This document shows positions 44,303-53,700 of a DNA stretch of 64,000 nucleotides, piece after piece; the first letter of the stretch is position 1, and each line of letters opens with the position of its first letter. The notes beneath the pieces were generated by a model. That model ran no database searches and was not told the DNA's origin. It saw only the letters and a list, made by a program, of their open reading frames with translations. The DNA is from JAZDEY01 sp043808325 [NCBI: Candidatus Eiseniibacteriota bacterium]. Lineage in GTDB: Bacteria > Arandabacterota > Arandabacteria > Arandabacterales. Both the position numbers and the translations under genes were made by a program. The stretch covers positions 18,939 to 82,938 of the forward strand of contig JAZDEY010000048.1 in NCBI GenBank assembly GCA_043808325.1, in the 5' to 3' direction.

Positions 44303-44919
44303 GATCTATCCCCTTTGACGGACCAGACTCCCCGCCGACCATAGAAAAGACCAAGATGAAAACGGGCTGACGCGAAGTACAACGCATGCCGCAATTTTCC
44401 GACCGGAATGTAGAGTAGCAGAATGCCTCCGTACACGAACAATGCGGATGCCAGGCTCCGATCGAGGAGCGCCGCCAGCGTGAGGGCCTGGAAGCCAGTG
44501 ACCACGAGATTGCTGAAGTAGTCATCCGGGCTCGAGAAGTAACGCAATTTCGAATTGGTGATGCGCCTGAGGAGGAGAACAACCCCGAACACACTGGTTA
44601 ACCCCAAAAGACCCGCCGACGCCGAGGCTGCGATCGCCGGCAGATTCGCGGCAAAGAAGAGGGCGACCATCCAGAAGAAGCTCAGGAAGGTTCCGATGTG
44701 ATACCCGACCCCAAGCAGGTATACGGCGGCGTGAAGGCGCGCGGATTCCTTTTTCCAGGGTAGCATCGCGCAGGTCAGCGAATAGAGGACAGCCGGCCGG
44801 CCCTTTGGGACCGCCAGGTCACCGACCCCACCGCCAAGAAGAGATCGGGCGATCATATACGCCGAAACCACTATGAAGACGGCGAAGCCGGCCAGGAGAA
44901 ACCATTGAGCCGCAGACAC
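44290..44919 (-). CDS. TmcC/DsrM-like membrane b-type cytochrome subunit
   Basis: 209 residues with five to six hydrophobic helices (FLLAGFAVFIVVSAYMIA, AAVYLLGVGYHIGTFLSFFW, ANLPAIAASASAGLLGLTSV, SALFVYGGILLLYIPV) and conserved His in LHAAVYLLGVGYH and GKLRHALYFASARFH that could bind heme b. Start at GTG 44919, AAAGGA upstream; the upstream extension is the shadow of dsrC. It would link the quinone pool to the DsrK-like subunit. Coupled to both neighbours by overlap or short spacing. Confidence 0.83.
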   Translation of the reverse strand: MSAAQWFLLAGFAVFIVVSAYMIARSLLGGGVGDLAVPKGRPAVLYSLTCAMLPWKKESARLHAAVYLLGVGYHIGTFLSFFWMVALFFAANLPAIAASASAGLLGLTSVFGVVLLLRRITNSKLRYFSSPDDYFSNLVVTGFQALTLAALLDRSLASALFVYGGILLLYIPVGKLRHALYFASARFHLGLFYGRRGVWSVKGDRSWRQ

Positions 44920-44932
44920 GTGTCCTTTCCGC

Positions 44933-45250
44933 TCAGACGCAGCCGTCAGGCTTAGGAAGCCCCGCGATCTTGCATGCTCCTTTGGCCGGACCCAAGGGAA
45001 ACATCTGATAGATCTCCGCCAGGCGAAGGCCGGTATGCTGGCAGATCTTGCGCACCATGGGAGCCATGTCATTCTCCTGCCAGTATTGACGGATGAACCG
45101 GATGACCATCCAATGCTTATCGGTCAGTTCACCGGTGCCGTCGGCGGCAGCGAAAATCCGCGCCACCGTCTCGTTCCAGATCTCGGGCTGCTCGAGGAAA
45201 CCGTCGCCGTCAACCTCGAATTGCCGTCCATCGATCTCGATCTTAGGCAC
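44933..45250 (-). CDS. DsrC/TusE-family sulfur-carrier protein
   Basis: 105 residues: MPKIEIDGRQFEVDGDGFLE, ELTDKHWMVIRFIRQYWQ, then the C-terminal arm MFPLGPAKGACKIAGLPKPDGCV. Both arm cysteines are present: the conserved one in GACK and the penultimate Cys, so this is true DsrC, able to form the intramolecular disulfide or trisulfide, not just TusE. In sulfur anaerobes DsrC accepts sulfur from DsrAB; none is in this window, but the neighbouring Tmc/Dsr-like pair would process the oxidised arm. First gene of the module. Confidence 0.93.
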   Translation of the reverse strand: MPKIEIDGRQFEVDGDGFLEQPEIWNETVARIFAAADGTGELTDKHWMVIRFIRQYWQENDMAPMVRKICQHTGLRLAEIYQMFPLGPAKGACKIAGLPKPDGCV

Positions 45251-45352
45251 CAGCCACTTTCCCTATCTGAAGGAACCGTCCGAATTGACCTCATAGAAAA
45301 TATACATTACGGGACATGGGGTCAAGCCAGCTTGCTCCACGTCGCCCGCCGA

Positions 45353-47509
45353 TCAACGCCCGACGGATTGATACCTCATGCCGAGCTGGTCGAAGATAAA
45401 CCCCAGGACATCGGCCTCTTCTTCGATCTGATCATCCAGGGCCGTTCCGATACCGTGCCCGGCATTGGGATTGGTCCTCAGGAGCACCGGCAGTCCCGAT
45501 GAGGTCGCTGCCTGAAGCCGGGCCGTCATCTTGCGGGATTGCATCGGCTCGACGCGGATGTCATTATCGCCGGTCATCATCAGGACCGCCGGATAGGCCG
45601 TACCATCCTTCACGTGATGATAAGGCGAGTAGGCATAGAGCGCCCCGAATTGCTCGCGATCCGTTACCGTCCCAAACTCGGTGACATTGAAGACGCCATT
45701 GTCGAAGAGTTCGGTCCGCAGAGCATCGTAGATGCCCACGTGGCTTACGACCGCACGGAACAACGCCGGCCGCTGGGTGAGCACCGCTCCCATCAGGAGC
45801 CCGCCATTGCTGCCGCCTTCGATCGCAAGCTTCGCAGGATCGGTGTAGCCCTGGTCGACGAGGTGCTCGACACATGCGATGAAGTCGTCAAAGACGTTCT
45901 GCTTGTGGGTGAGATTGCCGGCCTGGTGCCAGTCCTCACCGAATTCGCCGCCGCCGCGCAAGTTGGTGTCGACATAGACGCCGCCCTGCTCGATCCACAG
46001 CCGCAGCCAGTCCTGAAACCCGGGTGCCTGGTTGACACCGTAGCCACCATAGCCGGTGAGCAGCACGGGATTTCGGCCATCAAGGATGAGCCCTTTCCTG
46101 CGAAGGATGCTCATGGGAATCGAGGTCCCGTCTTTGGATATCGCGGCATCCCGTATGATTTCGGTGTCGCTGAAATCCGCCGGCGTGGTGACGGCCAATG
46201 CGGTCTTCCTTGATGTGCCCTTGGCCGGATCGTAAGCGTAGTACGCCATAGGCTCAAGATAGGTCTCATTGCTGTACAGGATCGCGTCGCCGTCGAGTGG
46301 TTCAATTTGCCACACCGCCGAAACCGGCTTGATCGGGATCTGGCCAAGACTCTTGCCGGCGAGATCGAAAACGCGCATCCGGTGTGGGCCGCCCTCCACA
46401 TCAACCGAGTACAGCCGACTCGGGGTCACCTCGAAGTAATCTATCACCGCGGAGCCTTGTGGAATTAGGGTTCTGGCCGCGGCGAGCGCGGGGCCGGCAA
46501 GCGGTACGAACAGGATCGCTCCCCGCGGCATACCCTTCCGCGAAAGCATATAGAGCTTGCCGTCCTTGCCGAGCACCGCCGAGACGACTTTATCCTGGAA
46601 CTCCGCAACCTGGCTCCAGTTACCTTCGGGGTTCATCAGATAGTAGGCGAATTCGCCGCCGTCCCCATTGGCCACAGAAGCCAGGAGATAGGCGCCATCG
46701 TCGGTGGTCTCGAGCTCTATTTCGGCTATCTTCGGAAATTCCTTCCCGATTACGTAGGTGTCCTGAACGGGAGGCGTACCGAGCCGGTGAAAGTAAACCT
46801 GCTGGTAGAAGCTCATGTCCTCCTCGGGACGCTCGTTGCCCTGCGGATAGCGCGTGTAGTAGAAGCCCGTGGCGTCTCTCTTCCAGGCAACGTCGCCGCC
46901 GGCAGTCGCATACTGAGCACGTGGGACGACGTCCTTGAGTTGGCTCCCGGTCGCCACGTCAAAAACATGGACCGAGCCGTCTTCACTCCCGCGCTCGGAG
47001 AGCGAGACCGCAACCAGCCTTCCATCAAGCGATGGAACGTACCAGTCTATGGCGGTCGGTACCTGTGGACTCAGGAGATCGGTATCGACCAGCACTCGTT
47101 CAGACCCGGGATCGTCGGCGGATCTCATCGCCACCAGCATTGGGTGATTCTTGGGCGGCTGATCCTTCATTGCAAAGAGCACCCCAGGACGCGCCGTCAC
47201 CCAAAAATACCTGGGGCCCCGGGTGTAGAGTTCCTTGAGGCGGTTGAGGATGGGCCCCCGAGACCGGATCTCATCGAGATACCCGCGGCTGAGCGCATTC
47301 TCTTCCCGAAGCCACTGCTTGACCGCGGGGTCGTTCAAGTCTTCAAGCCAACGGTAGTCTTCGGTCACCGTGATTCCATGGTACACGTCCGTAGCGGGCT
47401 GCCTGAGCGCTTGGGGATAATCCCAAGCCAGGGCTGCGGCGTCACCCCAGAGCCCGAATGCCACTGTAACCACAGATACCGCGACGGTTGCCGCGAGGAT
47501 TCTCTTCAT
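45353..47509 (-). CDS. Prolyl oligopeptidase (S9A), exported
   Basis: 718 residues: signal peptide (MKRILAATVAVSVVTVAFG), seven-bladed propeller, then the alpha/beta hydrolase domain with nucleophile EGGSNGGLLMG, Asp in GDNDIRVEP and His in NPNAGHGIG. It cleaves after proline in short peptides. The GYGGYGVNQAP and NLRGGGEFGEDWH motifs are family hallmarks. ATG 47509 is chosen as it opens the signal peptide. Stand-alone gene; together with the CocE and TldD-like proteins it points to a peptide-scavenging lifestyle. Confidence 0.93.
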   Translation of the reverse strand: MKRILAATVAVSVVTVAFGLWGDAAALAWDYPQALRQPATDVYHGITVTEDYRWLEDLNDPAVKQWLREENALSRGYLDEIRSRGPILNRLKELYTRGPRYFWVTARPGVLFAMKDQPPKNHPMLVAMRSADDPGSERVLVDTDLLSPQVPTAIDWYVPSLDGRLVAVSLSERGSEDGSVHVFDVATGSQLKDVVPRAQYATAGGDVAWKRDATGFYYTRYPQGNERPEEDMSFYQQVYFHRLGTPPVQDTYVIGKEFPKIAEIELETTDDGAYLLASVANGDGGEFAYYLMNPEGNWSQVAEFQDKVVSAVLGKDGKLYMLSRKGMPRGAILFVPLAGPALAAARTLIPQGSAVIDYFEVTPSRLYSVDVEGGPHRMRVFDLAGKSLGQIPIKPVSAVWQIEPLDGDAILYSNETYLEPMAYYAYDPAKGTSRKTALAVTTPADFSDTEIIRDAAISKDGTSIPMSILRRKGLILDGRNPVLLTGYGGYGVNQAPGFQDWLRLWIEQGGVYVDTNLRGGGEFGEDWHQAGNLTHKQNVFDDFIACVEHLVDQGYTDPAKLAIEGGSNGGLLMGAVLTQRPALFRAVVSHVGIYDALRTELFDNGVFNVTEFGTVTDREQFGALYAYSPYHHVKDGTAYPAVLMMTGDNDIRVEPMQSRKMTARLQAATSSGLPVLLRTNPNAGHGIGTALDDQIEEEADVLGFIFDQLGMRYQSVGR

Positions 47510-47617
47510 GCTTGCTTCTCTCCTCCTCTCGTCGGTCATTTTCCTCATAAGCGCTCGATCAGCGCTTCACTGGCGCTTCTCCGCCAGTAGCGCCTGCTGT
47601 CTGGGCTGTACTATCGA

Positions 47618-48091
47618 TCATTGGCTCCCCCTCGTTCGGTCCTCTGAACAAACCGTGCGCCACATGACAAAATGCGGCCCCGTGGTTGGGACCTCGAACT
47701 CTTTACCCTCGACAGCGAATCCGAGAGACTCATAGAAGGGAACGGCCGGCTTGCGGGCATTGCACCACAGGATCGTGCCGCCCTCGCGGGCAACATGGGC
47801 AATGCATGCGCGAACCATCGCTTCCCCGTAGCCTTTGCGACGGAATTCCGGCAGCACCGCCATCCCGCGGAGCTGCCAGCCGGCTTCGTCGGTCCCCCCG
47901 GGCATCGGTCTATGGACTACCGATGCGATCCCCGCGAGTCTACCGTCCACAAACGCTCCTGTGTGTAGACTCTCAGGCTCGAGGTCGCCTGGGTAGACCA
48001 GTGTCTCGGGTGCTTGGTGAGGTCGGAGGATCAAGTGTCGCAGCAGTCGCGTCTCTTCCGCAGCGATCGGACGGATCTCACACTCGCTCAT
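47618..48091 (-). CDS. GNAT-family N-acetyltransferase
   Basis: 157 residues: GAFVDGRLAGIASVVHR, then WQLRGMAVLPEFRRKGYGEAMV with the acetyl-CoA pyrophosphate loop RRKGYG, and PFYESLGFAVEGKEFEVP. Substrate unknown. ATG at 48091. Lies between the peptidase and the terminator of the ferritin-like gene. Confidence 0.88.
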   Translation of the reverse strand: MSECEIRPIAAEETRLLRHLILRPHQAPETLVYPGDLEPESLHTGAFVDGRLAGIASVVHRPMPGGTDEAGWQLRGMAVLPEFRRKGYGEAMVRACIAHVAREGGTILWCNARKPAVPFYESLGFAVEGKEFEVPTTGPHFVMWRTVCSEDRTRGSQ

Positions 48092-48204
48092 TCGACGATG
48101 CCCTCACACGAACCTGGCTATTTGCACAGCCAGGAACTGAGCAGTCCTAGCCGGCACCGGCCCAAGTATACTCCGACTGCGAGGCTTTTGAAACCTAAAC
48201 AAGA

Positions 48205-48230
48205 AACGGACGGGATTGCTCCCGCCCGTC
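48205..48230 (-). terminator. Intrinsic terminator of the ferritin-like gene
   Basis: On the minus strand an 11-bp stem, 48220-48230 with 48205-48215, closed by a GCAA tetraloop and two G.U pairs, is followed by TCTTGTTT. It lies 65 bases after the stop of the ferritin-like gene. Confidence 0.7.
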
Positions 48231-48295
48231 TAACCCAAGAAATCCTTTTCTCGGATTTTGCTGCGCGTCGGGGACCCCTTGCAAGGATCCCGGGT

Positions 48296-48715
48296 CTATA
48301 TTTCCTCGAGAAGGCTTATGAAGGTGTCGTGATGGCCTTCTTCGTCACTCAGGATGTTCTCAAACATCAACCTGGTGACCTCATCGCCATCTTTTCTGGC
48401 CACTTCGATGATCTGCTTGTAAAGTTTGATTGCGCTCTCTTCGTCTTTCTTGTCGCGAGCGATCATCTCCTTAAGAGTCTTGCCGACGAAGATAGGGTCC
48501 GGCTTTGTGGTCGGGATGCCCCCGAAGTAATAGAGCCGCTCGGCTATTGTCTCGGCGTGCTTCATTTCCTGGACCGCTACACTCTTGAGCTCGTCCTTCA
48601 CGGCGAAATGCTTCACGCCGCTCCACTGAACGTGCTGCCACATATACTGGACCGCGACCTGGATTTCCCTTGCGATCGCCATGTTCAGCATACCCATCAA
48701 CTTCTTGGATGCCAT
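48296..48715 (-). CDS. Ferritin-like/bacterioferritin-type diiron protein
   Basis: 139 residues, four-helix bundle. Iron ligands fit bacterioferritin spacing: REIQVAVQYMW (Glu), EMKHAETIAERL (Glu and His), ESAIKLYKQIIEVA (Glu), ILSDEEGHHDTFISLLEE (Glu, His). No heme-binding Met is evident. It stores iron or detoxifies oxidants in the cytoplasm. ATG 48715 with GGAGGTGG upstream. Its own promoter and terminator make it monocistronic. Confidence 0.9.
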   Translation of the reverse strand: MASKKLMGMLNMAIAREIQVAVQYMWQHVQWSGVKHFAVKDELKSVAVQEMKHAETIAERLYYFGGIPTTKPDPIFVGKTLKEMIARDKKDEESAIKLYKQIIEVARKDGDEVTRLMFENILSDEEGHHDTFISLLEEI

Positions 48716-48762
48716 ATACTCCACCTCCGGTTCCTTTGTCAACCCTTGGTTTGGTGCTCTCC

Positions 48763-48791
48763 TTGTAACACGTCCCGAACGTTTGTGTCAA
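48763..48791 (-). promoter_or_regulatory. Candidate promoter of the ferritin-like gene
   Basis: On the minus strand a perfect -35 TTGACA (48786-48791), 17 bases, then a poor -10 TTACAA (48763-48768). The box lies about 50 bases before the start codon. Confidence 0.4.
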
Positions 48792-48803
48792 GCGATTAGT
48801 GCG

Positions 48804-49547
48804 TCAAACCCTCACTATCGGTGATGCCTCCTGATCGAACGGATTGGTCCGCATCGCCAGAGAGAACAGGTATGGATAATTCAACTTGAGATACCTCATG
48901 TAATCCAGCCACTCGCTCACCAGCCGTCCGTAGGCACGCTTGATATCGGCGGCGAGGTGCGCAAAGTCGGTACCCGGAAGCGTGCGGAACTCCGGCCTGC
49001 TCTCCAGTTCCTCGGTCACGTGGAACACCGCTCTCAGGAGCTCTGTGAAGGTTTCGTGCTCTAGCAGGGTCGGATTCTCCAGAAGCCGGACCATGAAATC
49101 CCGGTTGGCCGTTAGCAGATCCCGCAGGTGCTCGAGGTCGATCCTTCGGATGTCGACCCCATAGTCATACTTCCTTAGACCCGCCGCCACGGTCTCGAAC
49201 TCCCTGTCAGTCCAGTTCTGTCGGACAATCAGATCCTTTCGAACGGTTTGAAGCTCGGGATCGAAGTCGGAGAGATAGACCAGCAGCCTCGTTCCGACCA
49301 CACTGAAGAACGCACCGATCACCATGTTGAGCTTCTCAAGCCGCGAGCGCTTCTCCCGCTCGCTCAGCAGTTGTTGGATAATCAAGGTGACCAGCAGGAC
49401 CTCGATGGGAACGAAGGCAATGTCATGCAGCAAGTAGAAGAAGAGGTAGTGGACGTCCCTGAACACGGCATAGTGAACTATGTAGAGAATCGCCGACGCA
49501 AGGACCAGTATAACCCCCAGTCGGACCTGCCAATTCAGCCGCTTCAT
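48804..49547 (-). CDS. Two-helix membrane protein with cytoplasmic domain, function unknown
   Basis: 247 residues. Two N-terminal membrane helices (LGVILVLASAILYIVHYAVF and LHDIAFVPIEVLLVTLIIQQ) followed by a charged coiled-coil (LLSEREKRSRLEKLNMV) and a helical domain of ~170 residues rich in Asp/Arg (IRRIDLEHLRDLLTANRDFM). No catalytic motif. ATG at 49547. I do not recognise the family beyond its topology; a signalling or scaffold role is a guess. Confidence 0.7.
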   Translation of the reverse strand: MKRLNWQVRLGVILVLASAILYIVHYAVFRDVHYLFFYLLHDIAFVPIEVLLVTLIIQQLLSEREKRSRLEKLNMVIGAFFSVVGTRLLVYLSDFDPELQTVRKDLIVRQNWTDREFETVAAGLRKYDYGVDIRRIDLEHLRDLLTANRDFMVRLLENPTLLEHETFTELLRAVFHVTEELESRPEFRTLPGTDFAHLAADIKRAYGRLVSEWLDYMRYLKLNYPYLFSLAMRTNPFDQEASPIVRV

Positions 49548-49670
49548 CCGCCATCGCCCCCGGTTGAGGAACCCGATTCATTGCCGGTCGAGTATTTTCT
49601 GCGCTTAAGGCTACTCATCTTCGCCGACCATCGCGAGAACCCTGTCCACCCGCGGTGATTGTCTTGATGT

Positions 49671-50639
49671 CTAAAGATCCCTGCCCTTTCCCGAGTCGGT
49701 GATCTTTACCAAATCCTGGGGGTAAGGCTCGAAGAAACGTTGTTGCGCCAGGTAGGCTTGGCCGAACCGCACGATATAGGACTTGACTATGCCGACCGGA
49801 ACGCTCAGCGGCGTCCTCTCCTGGCGGTAATCCTCCAGCGCGGTTAGGAAGTAGGCCTTCTCCTCCTTCGAGAGCCCGTCTGAAAAGTAGCCGAGAGCGT
49901 GCATCAGGACGTTGACGCATGAAGTGTATCTGGGCGCCGTAGCGAGTGCCTTGCGAAGATGAAGGGCATAGTCATCCAGGACCGCAGCGATTCCCTTCTT
50001 GTCCGGATTCGCGACAATCCGACCGAGCGCCCTCATCTCTTTCTGGTTGTATGCCATAAGCAGAAGCTTGTTCTCAGCCTGAAACCGAACCAGCTCGCGC
50101 ATCGACGTGGCGGCCGCCACCTGACGGAAAGCTGCGAGAGTGAAGGTGCACGTAAGAAAGTGCTCGCGAATCCGAAAGTTGAGGAGACGTCCCTCATCCT
50201 CCACTGGAAGACCACCGAATGAGGCAAGCACGGCCCCACCAAAGAAACCAGCCCCCTTGCCCGCCGGCGTTTTGCTCTCGGCGGATTGAAAGACCTTCAC
50301 TTCCTTGATCCCGCAGGAAGGCGATCTGTACTTGAGGATGAAGCCACCCACATCACCGACCGAACTCAGATACGATGATGCGAAGCCCTCCATCTTGACC
50401 GTCAGATCCTTCCCGGTTGACGGCTGAACAAGCCTTCGCTCGCGACCGGCCGCAACGATGCGTATGGGAGCGCGGGGAACTCCCAGTCCGATCTCGACCT
50501 CGGGACAGACTGGAGTGAAGTCCACGTGGGGTTTGAGGGCGCTGACTACAGGACTCGAGATCATAGCCCCGTCGTACCTGCAACGATCGAACTCGAGACA
50601 TCGGCTGACGACCACTCCCGGTCTTGCGAACTGAGTCAT
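49671..50639 (-). CDS. DUF523-DUF1722 (YbgA-type) protein
   Basis: 322 residues. N-terminal DUF523: VVVSRCLEFDRCRYDG, FTPVCPEVEIGLGVPR, YRSPSCGIKEVKVF, a Cys-rich fold that may bind a metal cluster. C-terminal DUF1722: FRIREHFLTCTFTLAAFRQV, AENKLLLMAYNQKEMRALG, YLAQQRFFEPYPQDL. This fused arrangement is common in bacteria. ATG 50639; the 49 extra upstream codons lack ribosome signals. Function not established. Confidence 0.88.
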   Translation of the reverse strand: MTQFARPGVVVSRCLEFDRCRYDGAMISSPVVSALKPHVDFTPVCPEVEIGLGVPRAPIRIVAAGRERRLVQPSTGKDLTVKMEGFASSYLSSVGDVGGFILKYRSPSCGIKEVKVFQSAESKTPAGKGAGFFGGAVLASFGGLPVEDEGRLLNFRIREHFLTCTFTLAAFRQVAAATSMRELVRFQAENKLLLMAYNQKEMRALGRIVANPDKKGIAAVLDDYALHLRKALATAPRYTSCVNVLMHALGYFSDGLSKEEKAYFLTALEDYRQERTPLSVPVGIVKSYIVRFGQAYLAQQRFFEPYPQDLVKITDSGKGRDL

Positions 50640-50709
50640 CGGCACATTACCTGTTGATGAGGCTGCTGCCCGGCGGGCACAACCCAAGGACCCCGCGGCG
50701 CCTGAGGCT

Positions 50710-53700
50710 TCATTGCCTTCTTCCCCAGAAGAAGATGAGCATGTTGTCGATGTGAGCTCGCCAGTTGCCCCAGCTATGACCCTCATTGAACTCTTTGTAC
50801 TCTAGCGTATAGCCCTTCTCAACGAGTGTATCCCTCAAGGTTCGGTTCTCATCGACAAGATCGCCGAATGTGCCGCAGTCCAAATAGAAGTCGAGGGGTC
50901 GCTTTGCCGCGCCCTTGACGGCTTCAATCAGTCGTCCCTCTTCTATGGCGAAGGCCCCGGATTGCGAGCCGCACTTGCCGAAGACCTGCGGATGGTCGAA
51001 GGCGATCATTACCGATATCTCGCCACCCAGGGAGGCTCCCACGATTGCCGTCTTCGCGGGATCGCGCGCGACATCATATTTGGCTCGGACGAAGGGCAGA
51101 ATCTCGTCGACCACCATCTGTTCGTAGGCTTTGTTGAGCCAGTATTCGGAGTTTCGGTCGACCGGATCGATGAAGACGGCAACCACCGGCGGAATGAAGC
51201 CCGCCGCGATAAGATTGTCAAGCACGTTGACCATGGAGCCCAGGGTGATGTACTCACCGCCATCCTGGACGAAAATGCTGTGGGTCGGCTTGGGCCCTGC
51301 CGGCAGGTACACCTGGATCTTCCTGGTGTTCGAAATGATCTTGCTCCGGAACTCGTGAGTCTCGATTGTGCCGTGCCTGATCGAATCAACATAGGCAATC
51401 TCCCACGGCTCCCTATAATCCGGCATGCTGAAAGCCGAGTTATCTCCGAACCCGCCTCTCACGGTCTTCGGATTTAAAGGATCGAGCATCCAGGCATTAT
51501 CCACATAGAACTTGTAGTCGATGCGGGCATCCAGGGGGAGCGCCAGCGTGCGATAGTAGAGATCGGTCTCATCAAGCCGCTGCATCTGGTCCGCGCCGGT
51601 GTCCCAGCGGTTGAGGTCCGAGGGCACGCAGACCCGCGAGCCCACCCGACCACGATAAACAAAGGTGATCAGACTGTCTTCGACCAAAGGGAAGCGGTCG
51701 CGATGCTTGGTGATGAAGTCCGATACGATTTTATCCCGATCTTTGGGGCTCGCCTCAGCTACAGCCTTGGCGAGAGCGTCGATCTTGGGACTCGCGCCAT
51801 ACGTGGCCGTTGGCACGAGGAACACCGGATTGCTGAAGACCAGGGGCGTGCCGCCCCGGCCATAGATCTCGGCGCGGATGAAACAAGGCCGGTCAACTTG
51901 AATCGGTATGGCGCCGCCCCGGTATTGGATCGGCCCGGACCGGGTCTTCTCAATCTCCCTGCCCGGCTTCAGGCTCACTTGAACCAGCCTGACGTCCACG
52001 CTATCGGGCATCGGTTCCATGAAGATCCAACCCCTAACCTCGCGCGGAGCATCGACTACGAGCGTATCCCCCATCATCACACTCTCAACCCCGAAGGCGA
52101 ACTTACCCTTCCACAGGAACGGGTCGCCAAAAGCCATGTGCCCCGCCCTGATCGCTGCGAGCAGATCGTCCGCTCCCCTGCTCTCGGCCCAGATCCAGGA
52201 TGCGAACGGATTGGGCAGCATGTCCGGCCCCCAGACACCACCGTGGCTGTCGCTCGTGCCTGTTCCCACCAGCCGAATGCCATTCGCGAGGGCAAGATCC
52301 CACAATCTCAGGTGATCGTCAAGCGAACCTATGCCTCGAAAGAGGTAGCCGACTTCCAGCATATCGGCGCCGAGTCCCTTGTATTCGAGGAGCGGCGTTG
52401 CGACTTCCCAGAATTGGTCTTCGGTCACGGCGGAACCACCCATCGCCCGCACCCGCGGCGAACGCCCTGTCGTTTCACCCTCGTATTCTTCTGCACTGCC
52501 GGCCGGCTGCTCATTCCGGCTTTCAGCCGTCTCTCCCGCACCCGCCGGTTCGCCGAACCCCTGACGGCCTGCCGGGGTCCGCTTCATGGGGTTGCGATGC
52601 GCGCCAAAGGGGTGGTTGAAGGAGACCAGCCCGCCCCTCTTATGAACCTCGTTGACCCAGAGGTCACGTCTCATGTTCCTGTCAAGACCGATGCCGCCAA
52701 AGTTCCTGGTGCTGTCCGGGTAGTACGCATTCATATGCGGCAGCACGGGAAGATGGAACAGACCTATCTCGACTCCCACGTACTCCGTGATCCCCAGGTC
52801 GCCGGAGTAGCGGCGGGCGAGGTGATCGATAACCCGATACTGGTTTTCGCCCATAGGTTGGTCGCTTCGGAGCACAAGGCTGTCCAGTCTAACCGATATC
52901 GACTTCCCATTACGGGCGCCCATTTGGATACTGAAGGAACTGAGCGTATTGTCGTTACCCGCTCGAAGGGGCGCCAGGGCCTCGGCCAGATCGAAGACGA
53001 TCGGCGTGGAGCGGCCGGTCACCCTCAGTTGCCGGACGACCGTTGTGTCACCGGCTTCCGGCTCGCCGGGCGTCTCTCCCGGCGCGATCAGGTCGAACCT
53101 CACGTGATGCTGACCCATAGGGTGCCAGGAGAAATCGAAGCAGAACCTGATGTAGGCATCGGGGCCCGGTTGATCGGCATCCAGCCAGGCAAGCAGCTTG
53201 AGGCCGCTCGTGACGGGACGGCAGAAACTGTTGGTGCGGACCTTGCCCACCCTCGAGACGGGCGTGAGGGTTATCGCCTCGAAATCCCGGGTTCCCGGTT
53301 CGGTCTGGAGCTTGATGGACAAGCCTCCATCTTCCAGGTTGGCGTACCAGCCGCTATCGGGTCTATCGACCGCAAGAGCCGCGAGATCCCGTCCCAGGCG
53401 GCCCCCAAGGAATACGGAATTGAAACCGATCGCAATCTGCGCCGAGCCAAAGTCAATCTTGAGATCCTCGAAAGTCTCATAGATCTGGGCATGATCGGTC
53501 CACCAGATCACGTCGAAGCCGTTCTTGGCGGCCTCCGAAGACTGCGATTCCATCGACGCCGGCAGCGTGTTCCCGTTGTGGTTGGAGTGCCCGTGGAGAT
53601 GAAGCTGGGTAAGATAGCACTTAGATTCGCCTAGCACTTGCCCCGCGAGGCCCGGCACCGAGGGGCTGTGTGTGTGAGTATGAGGCAGAGGCGAGCACAC

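Noticed and set aside
42965-45250. Glycerol-3-phosphate dehydrogenase GlpC reading of the CCG-domain protein
   Set aside because: The coupled membrane cytochrome and two-Cys DsrC make a TmcB/DsrK-type role more likely; no glpAB is nearby.
51703-53634. 643-residue open frame on the plus strand
   Set aside because: It lies antiparallel to the PHP-esterase gene, which has clear motifs and a signal peptide; the plus frame has none and is a GC-rich shadow. The same holds for the long frames at 27500-29074, 33411-34781 and 2822-3673.
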